Source: Aculops lycopersici (Eukaryota; Arthropoda; Arachnida; Trombidiformes; Eriophyidae). Taken from it: a stretch of DNA of 64,000 nucleotides. A model generated the notes under the pieces. That model was not told where the DNA came from, did not search any database, and worked only from the letters and a program-made list of their open reading frames with translations. The stretch spans positions 5,264,636 through 5,328,635 of the forward strand of contig WNKI01000002.1 in the NCBI GenBank assembly GCA_015350385.1. Reading direction: 5' to 3'. Positions 34,440 through 47,334 of this stretch are shown in pieces (positions within the stretch are counted from its first letter, which is position 1; each line of letters begins with the position of its first letter). The translations under genes and the position numbers were made by a program.

Positions 34440-34445
34440 ATTAAA
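34440..34445 (+). terminator. Candidate poly(A) signal (ATTAAA) of eIF4H
   Basis: ATTAAA about 440 bp past the eIF4H stop, at the end of an AT-rich presumed 3' UTR. No canonical AATAAA was seen in 34003-34440. Confidence 0.35.
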
Positions 34446-34967
34446 TCACCTACAACCAGCTCACAATTAGGTTGGCCAATTTCCCAATGACAAGATTTTT
34501 GTAATTATTCTCCTTGTCGCTAAGCACGATGACGATGACACACGTGGATTTTCCATTCTTTTGTGTGGCAAGATCTCGAGAGTAATTGATATTGTTCACA
34601 TTAGGTGGCGCCTTTCGATTTTATAGTTGAGTATAGAACTAATCTAAGTTTTGTCAAAATTAAGCTTTGTGCCTCTCAGATATCATCTGTTTGCTAAAAG
34701 TTGCGGTCGAACTTTAAGTTGATTATCGAGTGTTGAAGTTTTCTTTCGTTATACGTTATGTATGAAGTATGAATTGAACATACAGAAGGCTGTAATCCAA
34801 ACCCCAGACATCGAGATTGCAATACGGGCGTTCCAATTGCATCCGGCTCCATGAGGTGGCGCTGATATCCATGCCACGGCCGGTGGATGGCGAGCGAGAT
34901 CATTGACTCCCCTCTATATCTTGACAAGATCAGCCAGTTGCCTCTCATGTCCGGCCAGTTGCTGCCC

Positions 34968-35002
34968 TATAAAAGAATCGGTGTCATCTCCATTGCATCT
35001 CA
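34968..35002 (+). promoter_or_regulatory. Candidate TATA-type core promoter
   Basis: TATAAAAG at 34968-34975 is followed about 30 bp later by CTCAATGG around 35000, a reasonable initiator position. The downstream sequence has only a 20-codon ORF (ATG at about 35180) and no recognised gene, so the transcript is unknown. Confidence 0.3.
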
Positions 35003-36830
35003 ATGGGCCGTTGTTCACTTGAATTGACTAGCGGCCAGTTGGCTTATAGACTGGCGAGTCAATTTGATTCGAGTTGAACTGAGTTAGAAGTGTGCAAGTG
35101 TCGTGTCCACTTGAGCAGTATCGAGGGCTGCAGTCCGCCGGGTTCATTCGAGTGCACGACGACGACGACGACGCCGACTATGGGGACGACAAATGGCGGC
35201 GCCCATAAGTCGCAAGTGGCGAGCTGTGAGCACTTGACTTAATGGACTTATTCTTACTCTCTGGGCTTACTCCTTGGACTGGCGAGTCACATACGCTTAC
35301 TGGCCGCCCAAGAAGAAGAAGAAGAAGAGGGAGCAGCAGGAGTGGCGGCGATAGTCATCACGACGGCCACTTAAACTTATTGACTTGACACCACCACCAC
35401 CACCACCACTAACAAGACCTCGCGACGTAGCGCCGAGATTCGTGCGCTCTCCTCTTGGCCATCGTCGTGGTCTTCGTCTGAATTTTCCAGGCGTGAGTTA
35501 GCGTTTGGTCTTGGCGCGACTAAACTAAGCGGCCACTTGACAACGCCAACGACGACGACGACGACGAGAGGATGTGGCGACAAGCGAGTGCCTATATCAG
35601 TCGGTGGCTCTAGAGGGACAGAGGCGAGTACAATGGCGGCGATTGGTGTTGCGTCACACTGGATTAAAGAGAGACGATGTTGTGTGTGAGTAAGTGAGCA
35701 AACACCAACAAAAGTTGCGACGACGACATCTACATTCAGTCGATTGAATAGTCTTTCCATTGTGTTGGCTCGCCTTGCCATCGAACTAAATGATTGTTTT
35801 TTGTTCGCTTACATAACAGCAACTACATCAACACAACTCGACTCAAAAGAACCACTTGCCAAGCGTCGATTGCCAGGCGACAGTAGAATGCGAACCACGA
35901 AACGCTCGATAGTTAGATATATCATCTGGGGATCAAATGGCCGAGCTTGAATTGCCAACAGAAATGAACAGCAAACATTACAATCGACATGGAGGGGAGA
36001 TCAGATATGTGGTCTTGCTTGTGCTGTGAGTGCAAAGCTGATATAGAGATTTTAATGCCCAACCATTACGTAACTTGCGTCGCTCTTCCTCTGAACTGTA
36101 TATTGCACTGTGTATTTCATGTACTTGTATGTATTATAGCCACCACCAAAACAACTACCTCTGCTGCTGCTGCTGCTGCTGCCGCTGCAACTAGCTTGGC
36201 ACTTAGTTAATGTCTCTTGTGTCGGATACAGAACATTGTGTTGACTCCCTATACCCTCTAGTGTTTGCCAGCTCCCGCCCATCTAGTGGTTGTAGAAGTT
36301 TTGTTAAGGCGTTAGCCGACCAATAGTGTCTCTGCAAAGTGCACGCTGAAGCTTTCCTGGCTTAGTTTTGCGTCTAGCCAACCAACCACTAGGATATAGG
36401 CTCTCGTCGTGTCGCTTGTCGCTCCGTGGAACCAACTGACCGGCAACCAGTGCAACCGGAAGTTAATCTCTACGACACACAAAGGTGGCTGGCCAAAAAT
36501 CGCTCGGGAGCGAGCGAGCAGTTGAATACAAATCGGCCAACAGTTAATGAGTCCACCGCTTGGTCTCGCAACAGACTGGTCCGGTAACTCGGGGATACGA
36601 GCGAAATGATGCGAGGTGAGTGATTGCAGCGCTAGTATCAAGTCAATTTATCTGGACGACATTTGGACACAGGCAAGCACACTCGCACACAAACATAAAA
36701 TATACGGATGTGCACATTAACCGGCAGCGCAACTAGCAAGCCATCTGATTGACCGCTCCCCTATCGCGAACACCGCGAGCTTATTGGCCTCTTAAAAATC
36801 AATAAATCATTTATTGTCACTCCTCGGTAG

Positions 36831-36864
36831 TTGGCTGGTTGGCTGGCTGGCTGGCTGGCTGGCT
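36831..36864. repeat. (GGCT)n / (GGTT) tetranucleotide run
   Basis: About eight GGCT/GGTT units. Imperfect relatives are found near 41936 and in many GGCTGGC clusters of this window. Confidence 0.85.
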
Positions 36865-37615
36865 TGCCGCCTGCCTTACTGACTCACTGGCTAACTGGCT
36901 GGCTAGCTAGAGGGTGGAATTGAGTTTGTGTTACCGCGGCGCACAATTGGCGCAACGAAACGAACTACAGCGACATATGAGCAAGAATAGAATGGACACC
37001 GATGGCGACAGTGAACAGGTAAGAGAGCGGATCATTTGATCAAATGGATTGTTGGTTAGTTGCCCGAGGAAGTCGCTAAAGTGAGTGACTAAACTCAAGC
37101 ACAGCAAATAAAGGCAAAGCAATTGAATTGAATCACAAGTGACACACGCCGACTCTCTCTCTCTCTCCTGGTGCTGAACTGCGCACTTCCGCTGGACTCT
37201 CCAGTTGCCGAGGCCAGTGACTGTGGCCACCGATTCAATTGGCGCATGATTAATTGTGTCCACAGTTCACAGTAAACGAGGAGCAAGTGGTTGCTGTTGT
37301 GTGGCTGCTGTTGCGTGTGTCCGTTGCGTCGGCCTTTTCCTCTGCCTCTTTTTAGCTGGAACAAAAAGATATTCTCGTATGCGTGTCCGAGCCACTTGTG
37401 TGCATGAAGCGCCGCCATCAGTGGTAAACCACCGGTTGTCCGTTTGATTCCATCTCTCGACTGGCCAACTGTTTGCAAGTTTCGCGAGGCGTAGGAGCAG
37501 CTGAGATTTCCATCCTCTCGGTGGTTCTATTCTCCTTTTTCCGCTCGCTTCGAGGATAAAAAATGAACATACACCGACAGTCGTCTCGATTATCATGTGC
37601 CACAACCACCGTCGT

Positions 37616-37633
37616 CGACGCCGACGCCGACGC

Positions 37634-37679
<46 letters not shown>
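37616..37679. repeat. (GAC)n trinucleotide run, about 21 copies
   Basis: It starts as GACGCC units and becomes pure GAC, which generates a poly-Asp frame. There is no supporting gene structure. Confidence 0.9.
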
Positions 37680-40600
37680 AGTGAAGCGGAAGTCAGATTG
37701 GCTAGTCAAATTTGGCAAGCAAACGATAAACTAGCCGCTTGTCTCTTGCAGTCTCTCGGTTTAACACTGAGAGACTTGGAGCTCGTCGCTGTGAGAACAA
37801 CCAAAACAAACCACGACGACGACAAACTTCCGCTCAATTGTGCAATCACTTCTATCGCTGAGAGCTCAAGTTGAAGCTGAAACTACCACTATTAGTGGTA
37901 AACGGAAACTCAACGAGTCCCAAGTGTCCCCTTGACTCGTTCGTCGTTCGCCGATGATAGTGTTGGTCGTCCTAATAATAATAATAATAATAATAATAGT
38001 AGTAGTAGTAGTTGTGGCGATGGTAAAGCTACCTGCCAATTTGCGGCTGCAGTTGTCATGTTTGCTCATGTCGACTCTGTGGCAAGCTACAGTGACCTTG
38101 CAGGCACTGAAATCAGCCACAAAATCGATAAGGACGACAAACCATTCAGTTATCTTTTGCTTGGTGGCGTAAATTCAATTTGCGAAGAGTTCAATTGAAT
38201 TTGCTTGAATTCGTTTGTGTCGCAGTCGTCTATAGTCTAGTCTAGTTGGTTTGCCGACTAGCTCGCTCACTGATCCACTGACAAGTGGTTGCCATCGAAA
38301 CGAGCGAGCGAGCGAACGGAAACGCAGCCAATTGACGCCGCCGGCCTAACGAGCAAGCGACAATCTAAACATCCGCCCAAAGTCTCTGCAAGCAAACTCT
38401 AGTTGCTCGCTAACCTGGCGACAACCGCCGCCGCCACCGCAAACCATCGCCAGAGTCAAAGGGCGACCAAAATGACGACGACGACGACGACTGCGGCTGC
38501 GACTGCGATTGCGACTGCGACGATAGGGCCACAGTCATACGCGCATGGGATTTGTTGTCGAAGCTCATACGCTCCATTGAATCAACATGAGAGTCAAGTG
38601 GCTGCTCAGTTGATTGCGCCACTCAGTTTGTTTGGTTCCGATCTCCACTGCTCACTTTAATCTCTTTGCTCGTCGAGTACTAGTTGCTATTGCTGCGGCT
38701 ACTTAATTGCTCGCCACACACACACGCACGCACGCACAACTACAACAAATTGAAGGTAAAGAGAGGGAGAGATGAGATCTTTGATGTCAAGTTGCGCAAT
38801 CACATCGCATCAAATAACAGAGATTCGCTGACCACCAACCGACACAAACGGCGAGTTGCTCTTTTGTAGCGGCGACGGTGGCTTGTTGGTTGCAGTAGGA
38901 GTGGAGTATTAGTAGTAGTTACAAGGGGGCTAGCTAAAAGAGCAACAGCGGCAACCTGTCACTGGCACTGGACATCCATCATGACACTAAGTTGGTTGGT
39001 GGTTCGCTTGCTCTCATTTGCTCAATCTCTTTCTCTCTTTGTCCTACTTGGTGCCCACCGGCTCTCGCACCGCCATTTGATTGTTTGTTTAGTTGCGATT
39101 TGATGCAACTCAAGTGACACGAACAGACTTTTGCCTTTCAAATCAAAATGACCAGCGCTAGCTAGTTGCAAGTTGCTGTTCCTGTTGCTGTTGCCCACAC
39201 TAAACACTCATCGAGGGGAAACTAGAAAATTTGCGCCCGCAACCAAGTGGCAGTCGCCTTAGATGAAGAGACCGGCCACCATATTGGTGTTGGCGATGCC
39301 TGAGCACCGGGGCCAAAGTGGTCGCCAGCTGAGCAAATTTGAAGTTGGCCGCGTAGTTGGTTAAACGCCGGCTTATATTACGAGGGGCTTACGTAACTCT
39401 CAAATTTAGTCGTGCCAGCGAGGGCATCGAGAAATCTATTACTCGTCCGCCCATTGAGCTCTCGAGATATTGGAATCTTTTGCCATGCCATCCGGCGGAC
39501 TAATGGTCAACTGCTGCCACGCAGTGATCCCAAGAGTCGCTATAGTCAGCGGTGGTGTCTGCTGAGATGCGAGCGCCTAGCTCCTCGTATGGAGGTGGTC
39601 GTCGCCGCTGTGGCGTATGCAACACGCATTTACCTTGAGCACCAAAAGCAAAACAAATCCAGAGTCAATCTAATGCTAGTGGCCAAGTGGGCACGTCGTA
39701 ACTGTGCAAGTGAGACTCGAGACCCCGTCATTGATTTCTGCCGCGTGCCACTAGATTGGCCTTTTGACGGCTCCTCTTTTCTCTATTAGACACACAACCA
39801 CCAGAACTAGAACCAGACGACGACGGCGCCGACGTGACCTGAAATTGATTGTCCCATTAATAAATGAATGTCCATTGTCATCAGTGGCTGGTGAGTTGAT
39901 ATCGACACTTACAGGCTGTGCTTTCGCAGGCAGCCCAAGAGAATGACTCGCCGTTTCCGGTTTGGCTCATCAGCCTGAGAATGTTACGGGAGATTCGGGG
40001 AGTTAACGCGACTCTTTAGATTAGATCTCGCCAGCAAGATATCGAGACTTTTACCAGCACTATTTGGCTTATTAGAAGACTTGAGTTGAGGGAGGGAACA
40101 AAAAGTGAAAGTGACTCACTCTCCTCTCGCTAACAATGAGTTCATTATTTATATATATTATTATTATTATTATTATAATTGAATAGCTGACTGGCCCACC
40201 TGTTTGGTTGAAACGGCCGGCAGTTGGGCATCTAAAAAACTCATTTAAAACTATTTAGTCGACACCAAAGCCAATGAAACTGAATGAACCATTTGACTGT
40301 CCACTTGACATCGCAGTCGCAATCATCAACGGGAGCATAAGCATCATAAGCTTTGAGAGCGTCACAGTTGAGAGTCACTTACAACACAGCCATTGCGCTA
40401 ATGATAAACTCAGCCCAAAAGGCCAACAGCGAGAAGCTCAAATTTCATTCACAATGCGCCCGAATGAACCATAATTTCTCTCTCTTTTTTATAATCGTGG
40501 CAATACCCACCACCACTAATAACACAGCTACTGCCACTGCCACCATCATAACTAACACTACGAAGAGAGACAATCAGCGAGCCGAGTAATTGTATTAGCC

Positions 40601-42185
40601 GAGCCAACTAGTGGGTCAACGAGTCAGTTGACAAACTAGCCCAAACCAAACGATGACTAATGGACTCTCTATGTTCAGTAAAGTGTTTAGTCGGGTAGAG
40701 ATTCCACTTGTTTCAATTTGCTTTGGCCACTAATGGACATAAACACACATACAAACACTCACAGTCTGTTGTTATGATAATATTCGCTTCTGATTGAGGC
40801 GAGCCAACGTCAAATAAAATGATATCACCGAGAGTGCAACTCAATATCATTTGCCATTCATTAGCCGCCACCGTAACCATTCAATTCTATCCAATTGGAT
40901 ACACTAGCTAACTCACCAGTTTGTTTGTTGCTTGGCCTTCTTTATCACTCGCGCCGCGCGCCGATTTTAGTTGCACTTGCACTGGTTCAATTTATATATT
41001 TATATTTATTCGAGTTACGTGAATGGCGAACCAAACCAGTGAGTCAAATTATCACTCATATAGAGATAGAGAGGAAACCAACAAAAGTTGCGAGTTCTGT
41101 TGCTACTGGTGTCCAGTGTCATATAATGAACTACATGTAACGCTAAACAACTCAACCAATGGACTGGCCACTCGTGCCTCCTTCTTCTCTGGCACTCAAT
41201 AAAAATAACCAACTGCAGGATAACCTACAACTGCTGCTCTGTTGCTTATTGTCTGCTCGCTAGACAATAAGAGAGTTCATAGAACAGTGAGGCGTCCGCT
41301 CCCTGAAACTTGCTTGCGGGCGCAAGTGAGCAGCGGCCAGTAAATTACTCATTCGCTAGCTCGCTTGCCGCTCGTTACGCAACTAAATTACAGCAGATAT
41401 GATCTAAGCGCGATGATAGACTCCCGTGTTGCTGGCCATTTGAAAAGACAATTCGCGAAAAGCTGGCGACAACAGTTGGCCTCTTCGAGTGTTCTTATAA
41501 ACTAGACAAGTTAAGCGCCACATTAACTAGCGATTTGGACATTGAATTGAATCCAATCCAATTCTTTAGTTTGTGTGTAGGATAAGTTGCTCAAGTAAAC
41601 TGTGATGTGGTGTGATGTGATTTTGTTGCGTCGTAATGCTTGCGAGTCGATTCCTTTGGGCCGAACCGATCGGGCGCTTGCGTAAGCCGATCTCTCAATT
41701 GTATCCGTCCAATTGGCAGCGACGATCCCAAATTGCGCCGAGCAAAGCTAAAGCAACCAGAATAAACAGTCAGTCGAGTGCCACTTTCTCTCTAGTCTGG
41801 TTGCGCCAACTGGACGACGTGCGACCGAATCAAAAGTGTTCCTCTAGTTCGTCTATTTGGTTGCTGGTGTCCAAATTGAATGGCCGAGCGTCGCGATTTA
41901 GCTGGAATTCAAGTTTCAGTTAGGTTAAAGTCCAGCGGCTAGCTGGCTGGCTGGCTACTGGTTGCCGATTGGAAGTCAGCCGGCGAGAGCCGGATGACAT
42001 TAGGCGACGTTAGTGGTGGTCATTAGTGGCAGCTGCTGTTGTGCTTCGGTCTCTCTATCCCTCGTGCCGTCACTGCTGCTCTGCCTTCCGGCTGGCCAAC
42101 TGCTCACTTGGCCACTTGCTCTTGTTTGGTTGCCCTTTTGGTTGCTCTCTTGTTCTCCTGTCGCTACTTTGGCCACTTGGAGGCC

Positions 42186-42220
42186 AGCTCAGCTCAGCTC
42201 AGCTCAGCTCAACTCAACTC
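42186..42220. repeat. (AGCTC)n pentanucleotide run
   Basis: Five AGCTC units pass into AACTC units. Pentanucleotide arrays recur in this window (GAGTC, GAGTT, TCCTG). Confidence 0.85.
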
Positions 42221-44193
42221 ACTCTGTAGCCGAGCGCTTGGGTCGAGTTGGGTTAGTGTTCAGTTTGCTGCTGGGGGAACGACAACTAAACTGCTCCACT
42301 AAAACTGCTCACTTGCTCGTTTATGTCTATTTCATATTGTCATTTCCCTTGGCTAGGAGAACAATATCAAATGTTCCAGTTTATATCCCAGCTTAAGCGG
42401 CAACATCCGCTAATCGCCGATCCACTTGTTCCAATTCCTATTTCAATTGAACCCACTTCCCTCCCAAAACTCAAACGAACCGTAGGGCCACTTGACTTCC
42501 TGGCGCAACGGCCACGGCAACGGCCGCCACCACGACGACAACTCGAGGCGCATAGCGAATTGGGTGGCCTAATTATAGGTGGCGCGGCATGTGAGTTTAC
42601 TGTGAGCCAAAAAGAATCGAAGTCGATTGTCTCTCACGTTTGTCTTCTTTTTTCTCAGCAATGTTATTAATATTTTCATTCAAAATACATTCGAAAAAAA
42701 TAAACATCTACTCCACTGAACCATGAAACGAGGGCGAGAGCGAGAGAGAGAGAGAGAGACACCAAAAGATCTATTGGCGGTTAGAATATGGACAGCGAGC
42801 AGAATAGAATAGATTAAAATTATGCATGAGAACTGTGCGCTCATTCTTTGCTCGCTTTAAAACCGAATGATCAATTGCAATGTGTGAAAGTTTGCTAATT
42901 GCGGCCACCAATTTCCTCCTGGGCCACTTGGACCCATTGGCTCACACTCTCCTCTCGTGAAAACTAGACGAAACGCAACTTTACTAAACAAAACAAAACA
43001 AAACAGAACAGAACTAAACTCATCCCTCAAGTCACTCGATTGTCACTTAATTTTGTCCCTCTCAAGTGTCGACTGCTGCTTCTTAATTTCAGCAAAGTGA
43101 CAACCACCGACTCCGAGTGTCACGAGGGAAGCGAGCGATTCAATTTAGAGAAATTGGCCGGCGAGCGGGCGCTAGCTTTTGGTGATTAATGGACATAAGT
43201 AGGGGCGCAATCTGTTGCCTTGCGTCTCGCTGGCCCTTTTAATCAAGCTGCTCAATTGACACTACAAAGACTAACGCACGCTTACACAAACTGAGTTATT
43301 GGCCGACTTATGGTGAGCTAACCTTTTGCGGGGCTCGCGGTGCCTTTTGTCTCCTTGTTGCAAGCCCAATTGATTCGCAAAATGACGAGCTGACTGAAAA
43401 GTTGCGTCACTTTAGTGGACAAATCCCAGTTTAAAGCATCGCGCCTCCTAATCTCTGGTGCTTAGTTTGCGTTGTTTAAAAGCTGAAAGGTCACCGGATT
43501 TTGCTCGTCACCTTTTCTCGTCGCCGTAGCTGGCGCTTGTATCTCAATCGTCGTAGTCGTCGTCGTGGTCGTCGTGGTCTCTGCTCGTCGCTAATCCGGC
43601 AGCTTGTTGTCCTTCCGGCGAAGCAAAGGAAGAGAAGTGATCCGCGAGAGACTCGCACTAAAACTGATCGATTGATGCCGGCAAACAGGCAGTTTGGTCG
43701 TCGCGACGATCGATCCGTTTCGTTTCGTTCCATTCCGTTTGTATTCCCTCAATTTTTTCCCATTCGAATCGAGCGACGAGTCCCTTGGTGCAGATGTGCC
43801 GCTCATTTCCTCTCAAAAATCAATGGCATATCGCACTCCAGCTTGCAGTAGACCAGTGAACCAAAGCAGGAGCAGCAGCAGCAGCAACGTGTTGCTCTTA
43901 ATAATCATACGGCGACAACCACGACAGCGGAGGCGCTAAGATAATTGCCTCTGCTTGTTGCTATGCGTGAAATTTGCACACCGACAAACGGGAAACTCGA
44001 CCTCTACCGCCACCAAGCAGCTATAGGTCGCCTCTCACTCTCGCCAGTCGTTCGGTGGCTCGTCGGTTGGCCTCACTTTCGAACCGCACCGCTTCGAAGT
44101 GAACTAGATAAGCAACACTTTGCTCTTACCTTCGATTTCGACCTCGCCACCGCCGCTGCTGCCTTAGATATGACACGTACATATATATATTTG

Positions 44194-44230
44194 GGTTGAG
44201 TTGAGTCAAGTTGAGTTGAGTTGAGTTGAG
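44194..44230. repeat. (GAGTT)n pentanucleotide run
   Basis: Seven GAGTT-type units, one of them variant (GAGTC AAGTT). Confidence 0.85.
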
Positions 44231-45547
44231 TAGAGTGTCGCCGACGATCAATGATTTTTCCCGTTTGTCTCTTTCCCTTCCTTTGCTTTGTGCCTTGAAA
44301 GTTGAGGCTGTCACTTTTGCATTGGCTTCTCTATCCACACAAACCACTCCGCAGAGCGCGACTCCCCAAAGTCCAAGTGTGTGATTGAATTTGCATTGTC
44401 ATCTTTTCTCTCGCTCCCATTCCTTTTGAGCTTTAGTTTAATTCGTTGTGAGCAGCGAAACTAGGGGAAATATTTCATCTTTTGCCCTCTTGGCGCTTCG
44501 TGAAATGCATTCGACGACAAAGACCAAAGAGCGTGAGCGGAAAAGTTTGATATCTCAATCGAGTCATCTGCTCGTCGTCGTCGTCGTCGTTGATGTTGTC
44601 GCCTTGGAGCTCACCTGAGCTTTTGGGCGCCACTGCCGCTCGCACCTCTGCGAGTAAAAAAATTTCATCTCTCTCTCTCTCTGTCTCGCAGGGACAAATC
44701 AACAGGCGGCTGCTTGCAAAAATTGAATCGCTACTATCTATCGCGATTCCAGATTCGCGATTCGCGAGCTGCCGACGAGCGATTAAGTAGTTGTTGTGCA
44801 TTTGCGCGACTTACCTGGCCGAGGGCCGGAGGCAACCGCAGCGCGATCATCGATTCCACTGCCAGTCGGAGTTGCAGCGAAAAGTTGAGTTTGTGTTCAT
44901 GTGTGTGATATTGTCAGTGGCGCGAACCAAATCGCACCTCAAAGGCGACCAAGCGGACAGCAGCGACCACTAGTTGATTTGCGCGCCTTCGATCGTCGGC
45001 GGTCGACTTTGGGCTCGCAAGTTGGAGTAAGGTTTTGGATATGTATATATCGAGAGAAGAAGGCGAGGAAAATATGGATTCGTTCTTGTGGAGCCACTAG
45101 GTTAACGAGGACAACGAGCACAACGAGCACAACGAGAGAAAGAGAAGAGCCAACTGAGACAGCGACCAGTTCGCCTTTTTGCGACCAATGTTCTGCTTTT
45201 GTTTAGTTAACAGGCAGCACAACAAGCGGCAAAAACACAATGGACACCGAGAACAAAAATCGAATTGAACTCAATGAATCATATTTTATCATTTCTACCT
45301 TCCCTCCGAAAGGAAAATCGCTCGTCCCTCTTCCTCTCGCTTGTCATCTTTCTCCTCTCTCTTTTTTGCTGCTTTCTCCTCGCTGCTCGCTCCGGTTCCA
45401 TTCGATTGGCGTTGTTGTCGCGCAAAGTTGGCGCCCGGCTCCCAAATTGACATCTTCATTCGCGATTCTATACGAGCAATTCTAAAACACGAGCAACAGC
45501 AGCAGCAGCAGCAGCAGATTCTATGTGTCTTCCTATGTGTCCTCCGC

Positions 45548-45595
45548 TATCCTATCCTGTCCTATCCTGTCCTGTCCTGTCCTGTCATATCCTAT
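45548..45595. repeat. (TCCTG/TCCTA)n pentanucleotide run
   Basis: About nine five-base units alternating TCCTA and TCCTG. Confidence 0.85.
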
Positions 45596-46405
45596 TCAAT
45601 TTCGACTGTCCGCTCATGTATGTTTCTCGCCATAGACGAGCAGCAAAGTTTAGCGCCTTCCTGTGGCCGATTGAGTTGTTAGTGTGGAACCAGAGCCACT
45701 AGAGCAAACGGAACGATGACTGTGAGCAAACGAAGCCAAAGCGACAAGCTGCTGCTGCACACTTAAATCGATCGTCGCTCGCTCATCATCCCAAAACTCG
45801 CCCACCGACTCCACTGCCGACTGCTGCTGGCCGTCCTCGTGGTCGTCGTCGTCCGAGATTCGAACTTCGCACTCCAAAGTTCGAGCCACCAAACGATCGG
45901 CGCACTCCCATCTGCGCAGGCCAATGGAGTTGTCCATAGAGGATAATGGAATAGAGTTAACCCAAGTGAGCTAGTGCGCGACTAAATCTCGTTTGCGCAG
46001 CTCTCCAATTGAATTGTTGCCCTCAACTCACGCAGAGCAATGGGGATGAGCGCGGCGCGCGACAGCCACTTTGCGAGTTGATCATCGTTGTTGCTTTTGT
46101 TGTCGTCGTCGTCGTCGACGACTCAAATCCATAGGCCACCTCGAGTTTAGCTCCCACATTTGAACTAAATGGCACACCCAAATCGCATAGACAAGTCTCA
46201 GTTTGATTAAGTTAGTTGTTGTTGTCACCATTGACATGAACTGTCTCCCATGAGACCAGACACCGAAACTTAGCTAATCAGTCAAGTTTGAGGTTTAATT
46301 AACTAGAAAATATACTACTCATTTGAAGAGAACGAAGAAAAGATAAGAGAAGAAAAGACGAGAGAAGGTAAAGAGGAAGGAGAAGGAATCGAGGGAAGCG
46401 ACAAG

Positions 46406-46535
46406 ATGAACTCGGCGGCGAGCGGCGAGTTGAGCCAAAATCTCACTTTGAACTCAAATCAAAATCCAAAACGAATCAAGATGCAATCGATTGAGGAAAC
46501 GGTCGTGCTGGAGGACGGGAAAATGCTCGGTGCAG
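46406..46535 (+). CDS. Partial: first coding exon of an unidentified gene
   Basis: An ATG in a good context (ACAAGATGA) opens 43 codons starting MNSAASGELSQNLTLNSNQ, continuing through NPKRIKMQS and EETVVLEDGKMLGA to GCAG|GTAAGT, a strong donor that leaves one base of a codon. Composition is normal for an N-terminal segment, unlike the Ser/Leu/Arg-rich chance frames nearby. The one-base phase fits the exon at 51943-52294, which must supply two bases (G+CC = Ala). The upstream 90 bp is purine-rich (GAAGAGAA repeats), plausible as 5' UTR. No family recognised. Confidence 0.5.
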
Positions 46536-47290
46536 GTAAGTTTAATTTAATTGACTGCAAAATATATTTTAGTTTATTAATTAGCAAAAACAAGGAGGGA
46601 TTCGAACCTTTGTTCAGGAGATTGAGATTGTCGCTCGTCAGGTGGAGCAAGTGAGCTCATTATGAATAATCGAATTACCCGAACAGCTACAGGTTTCATC
46701 TGTGCACTTGGAAGCCGGAAGGTGGCGGTGCAAGCTCCCAGTTGTCACTCGACCGTTTGTCTCATAACAATTGCGTTGCGTGACTGGAACTGCGCAGTGG
46801 CCATGTTCGAGTGACACCACCACCTCGCGGCGCTCGAGTCAAATAGAGTGAGTGGAGCAAGAGAGAGAGAGAGAGACGAGCAAACTAGTGGAAGGCCTAT
46901 AGCTAGAGAGACGAGCAGACGAATGGATGGACATTCAATTGTTTCGAGCGCATCGGTGTGTGAAATATGAGCCTCGCTTCCTACCTGCCCGTTGCCATTG
47001 TCATTTGATGCGGCTACCTGTTGTGCACTTCGCCTCGCCTTGCTGCGGCCGTTGGCGTGAGAAGCCGCAGGCTAGTTAGCCTCGCGAGTGGCAGGGTGGA
47101 ATCTTAGAAGAAAGAAGTTAAATGCGCCCGTCGTGGTTGTCGTCGGCTGGTTGCTTGTCTATGGCTATGTGGCGTTGGGTCCAACAACCCGATGAGACAT
47201 GAGCATCTTTGGCCAGCCAAAATTGATACGCTATTGCCAAGGCCGTTGGAGCGGAACTGAGTGTTGAGTTTTGCCGCAACTTCTCCGCGA

Positions 47291-47334
47291 CCGCTCACCT
47301 GTGCGATCGCGTTTGTGGTCACACAGGTGAGCGG
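47291..47334. repeat. Perfect 13-bp inverted repeat holding two opposed CACCTG/CAGGTG E-boxes
   Basis: Arms CCGCTCACCTGTG (47291-47303) and CACAGGTGAGCGG (47322-47334) are separated by 18 nt that include the palindrome GCGATCGC. Each arm contains CAGGTGAG in opposite orientation. Confidence 0.8.

Larger units (their letters stand above)
34003..46405. other. Large non-coding region downstream of eIF4H
   Basis: 34003-34700 is AT-rich and probably eIF4H 3' UTR and flank. Beyond it no protein-like segment was recognised. It includes a TATA-containing candidate promoter at 34968-35002, a GAC run at 37616-37679, GGCT units at 36831-36864, AGCTC units at 42186-42220, GAGTT units at 44194-44230 and TCCTG/TCCTA units at 45548-45595. 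A strong minus-strand donor-like site (CCAG|GTAAGT) sits at 44815/44814 with no recognisable exon attached. Confidence 0.5.

Noticed and set aside
39412..39789. ORF of about 125 codons with mixed composition
   Set aside because: No recognised domain, no clear start context, and surrounded by non-coding repeats.
46598..46609. GGGATTCGAACC, resembling a reversed tRNA T-loop (B box)
   Set aside because: On the minus strand the T-stem does not pair well, and no acceptor stem, D-arm or matching 5' end is found within 70-90 nt. It is a chance B-box match inside the putative intron.
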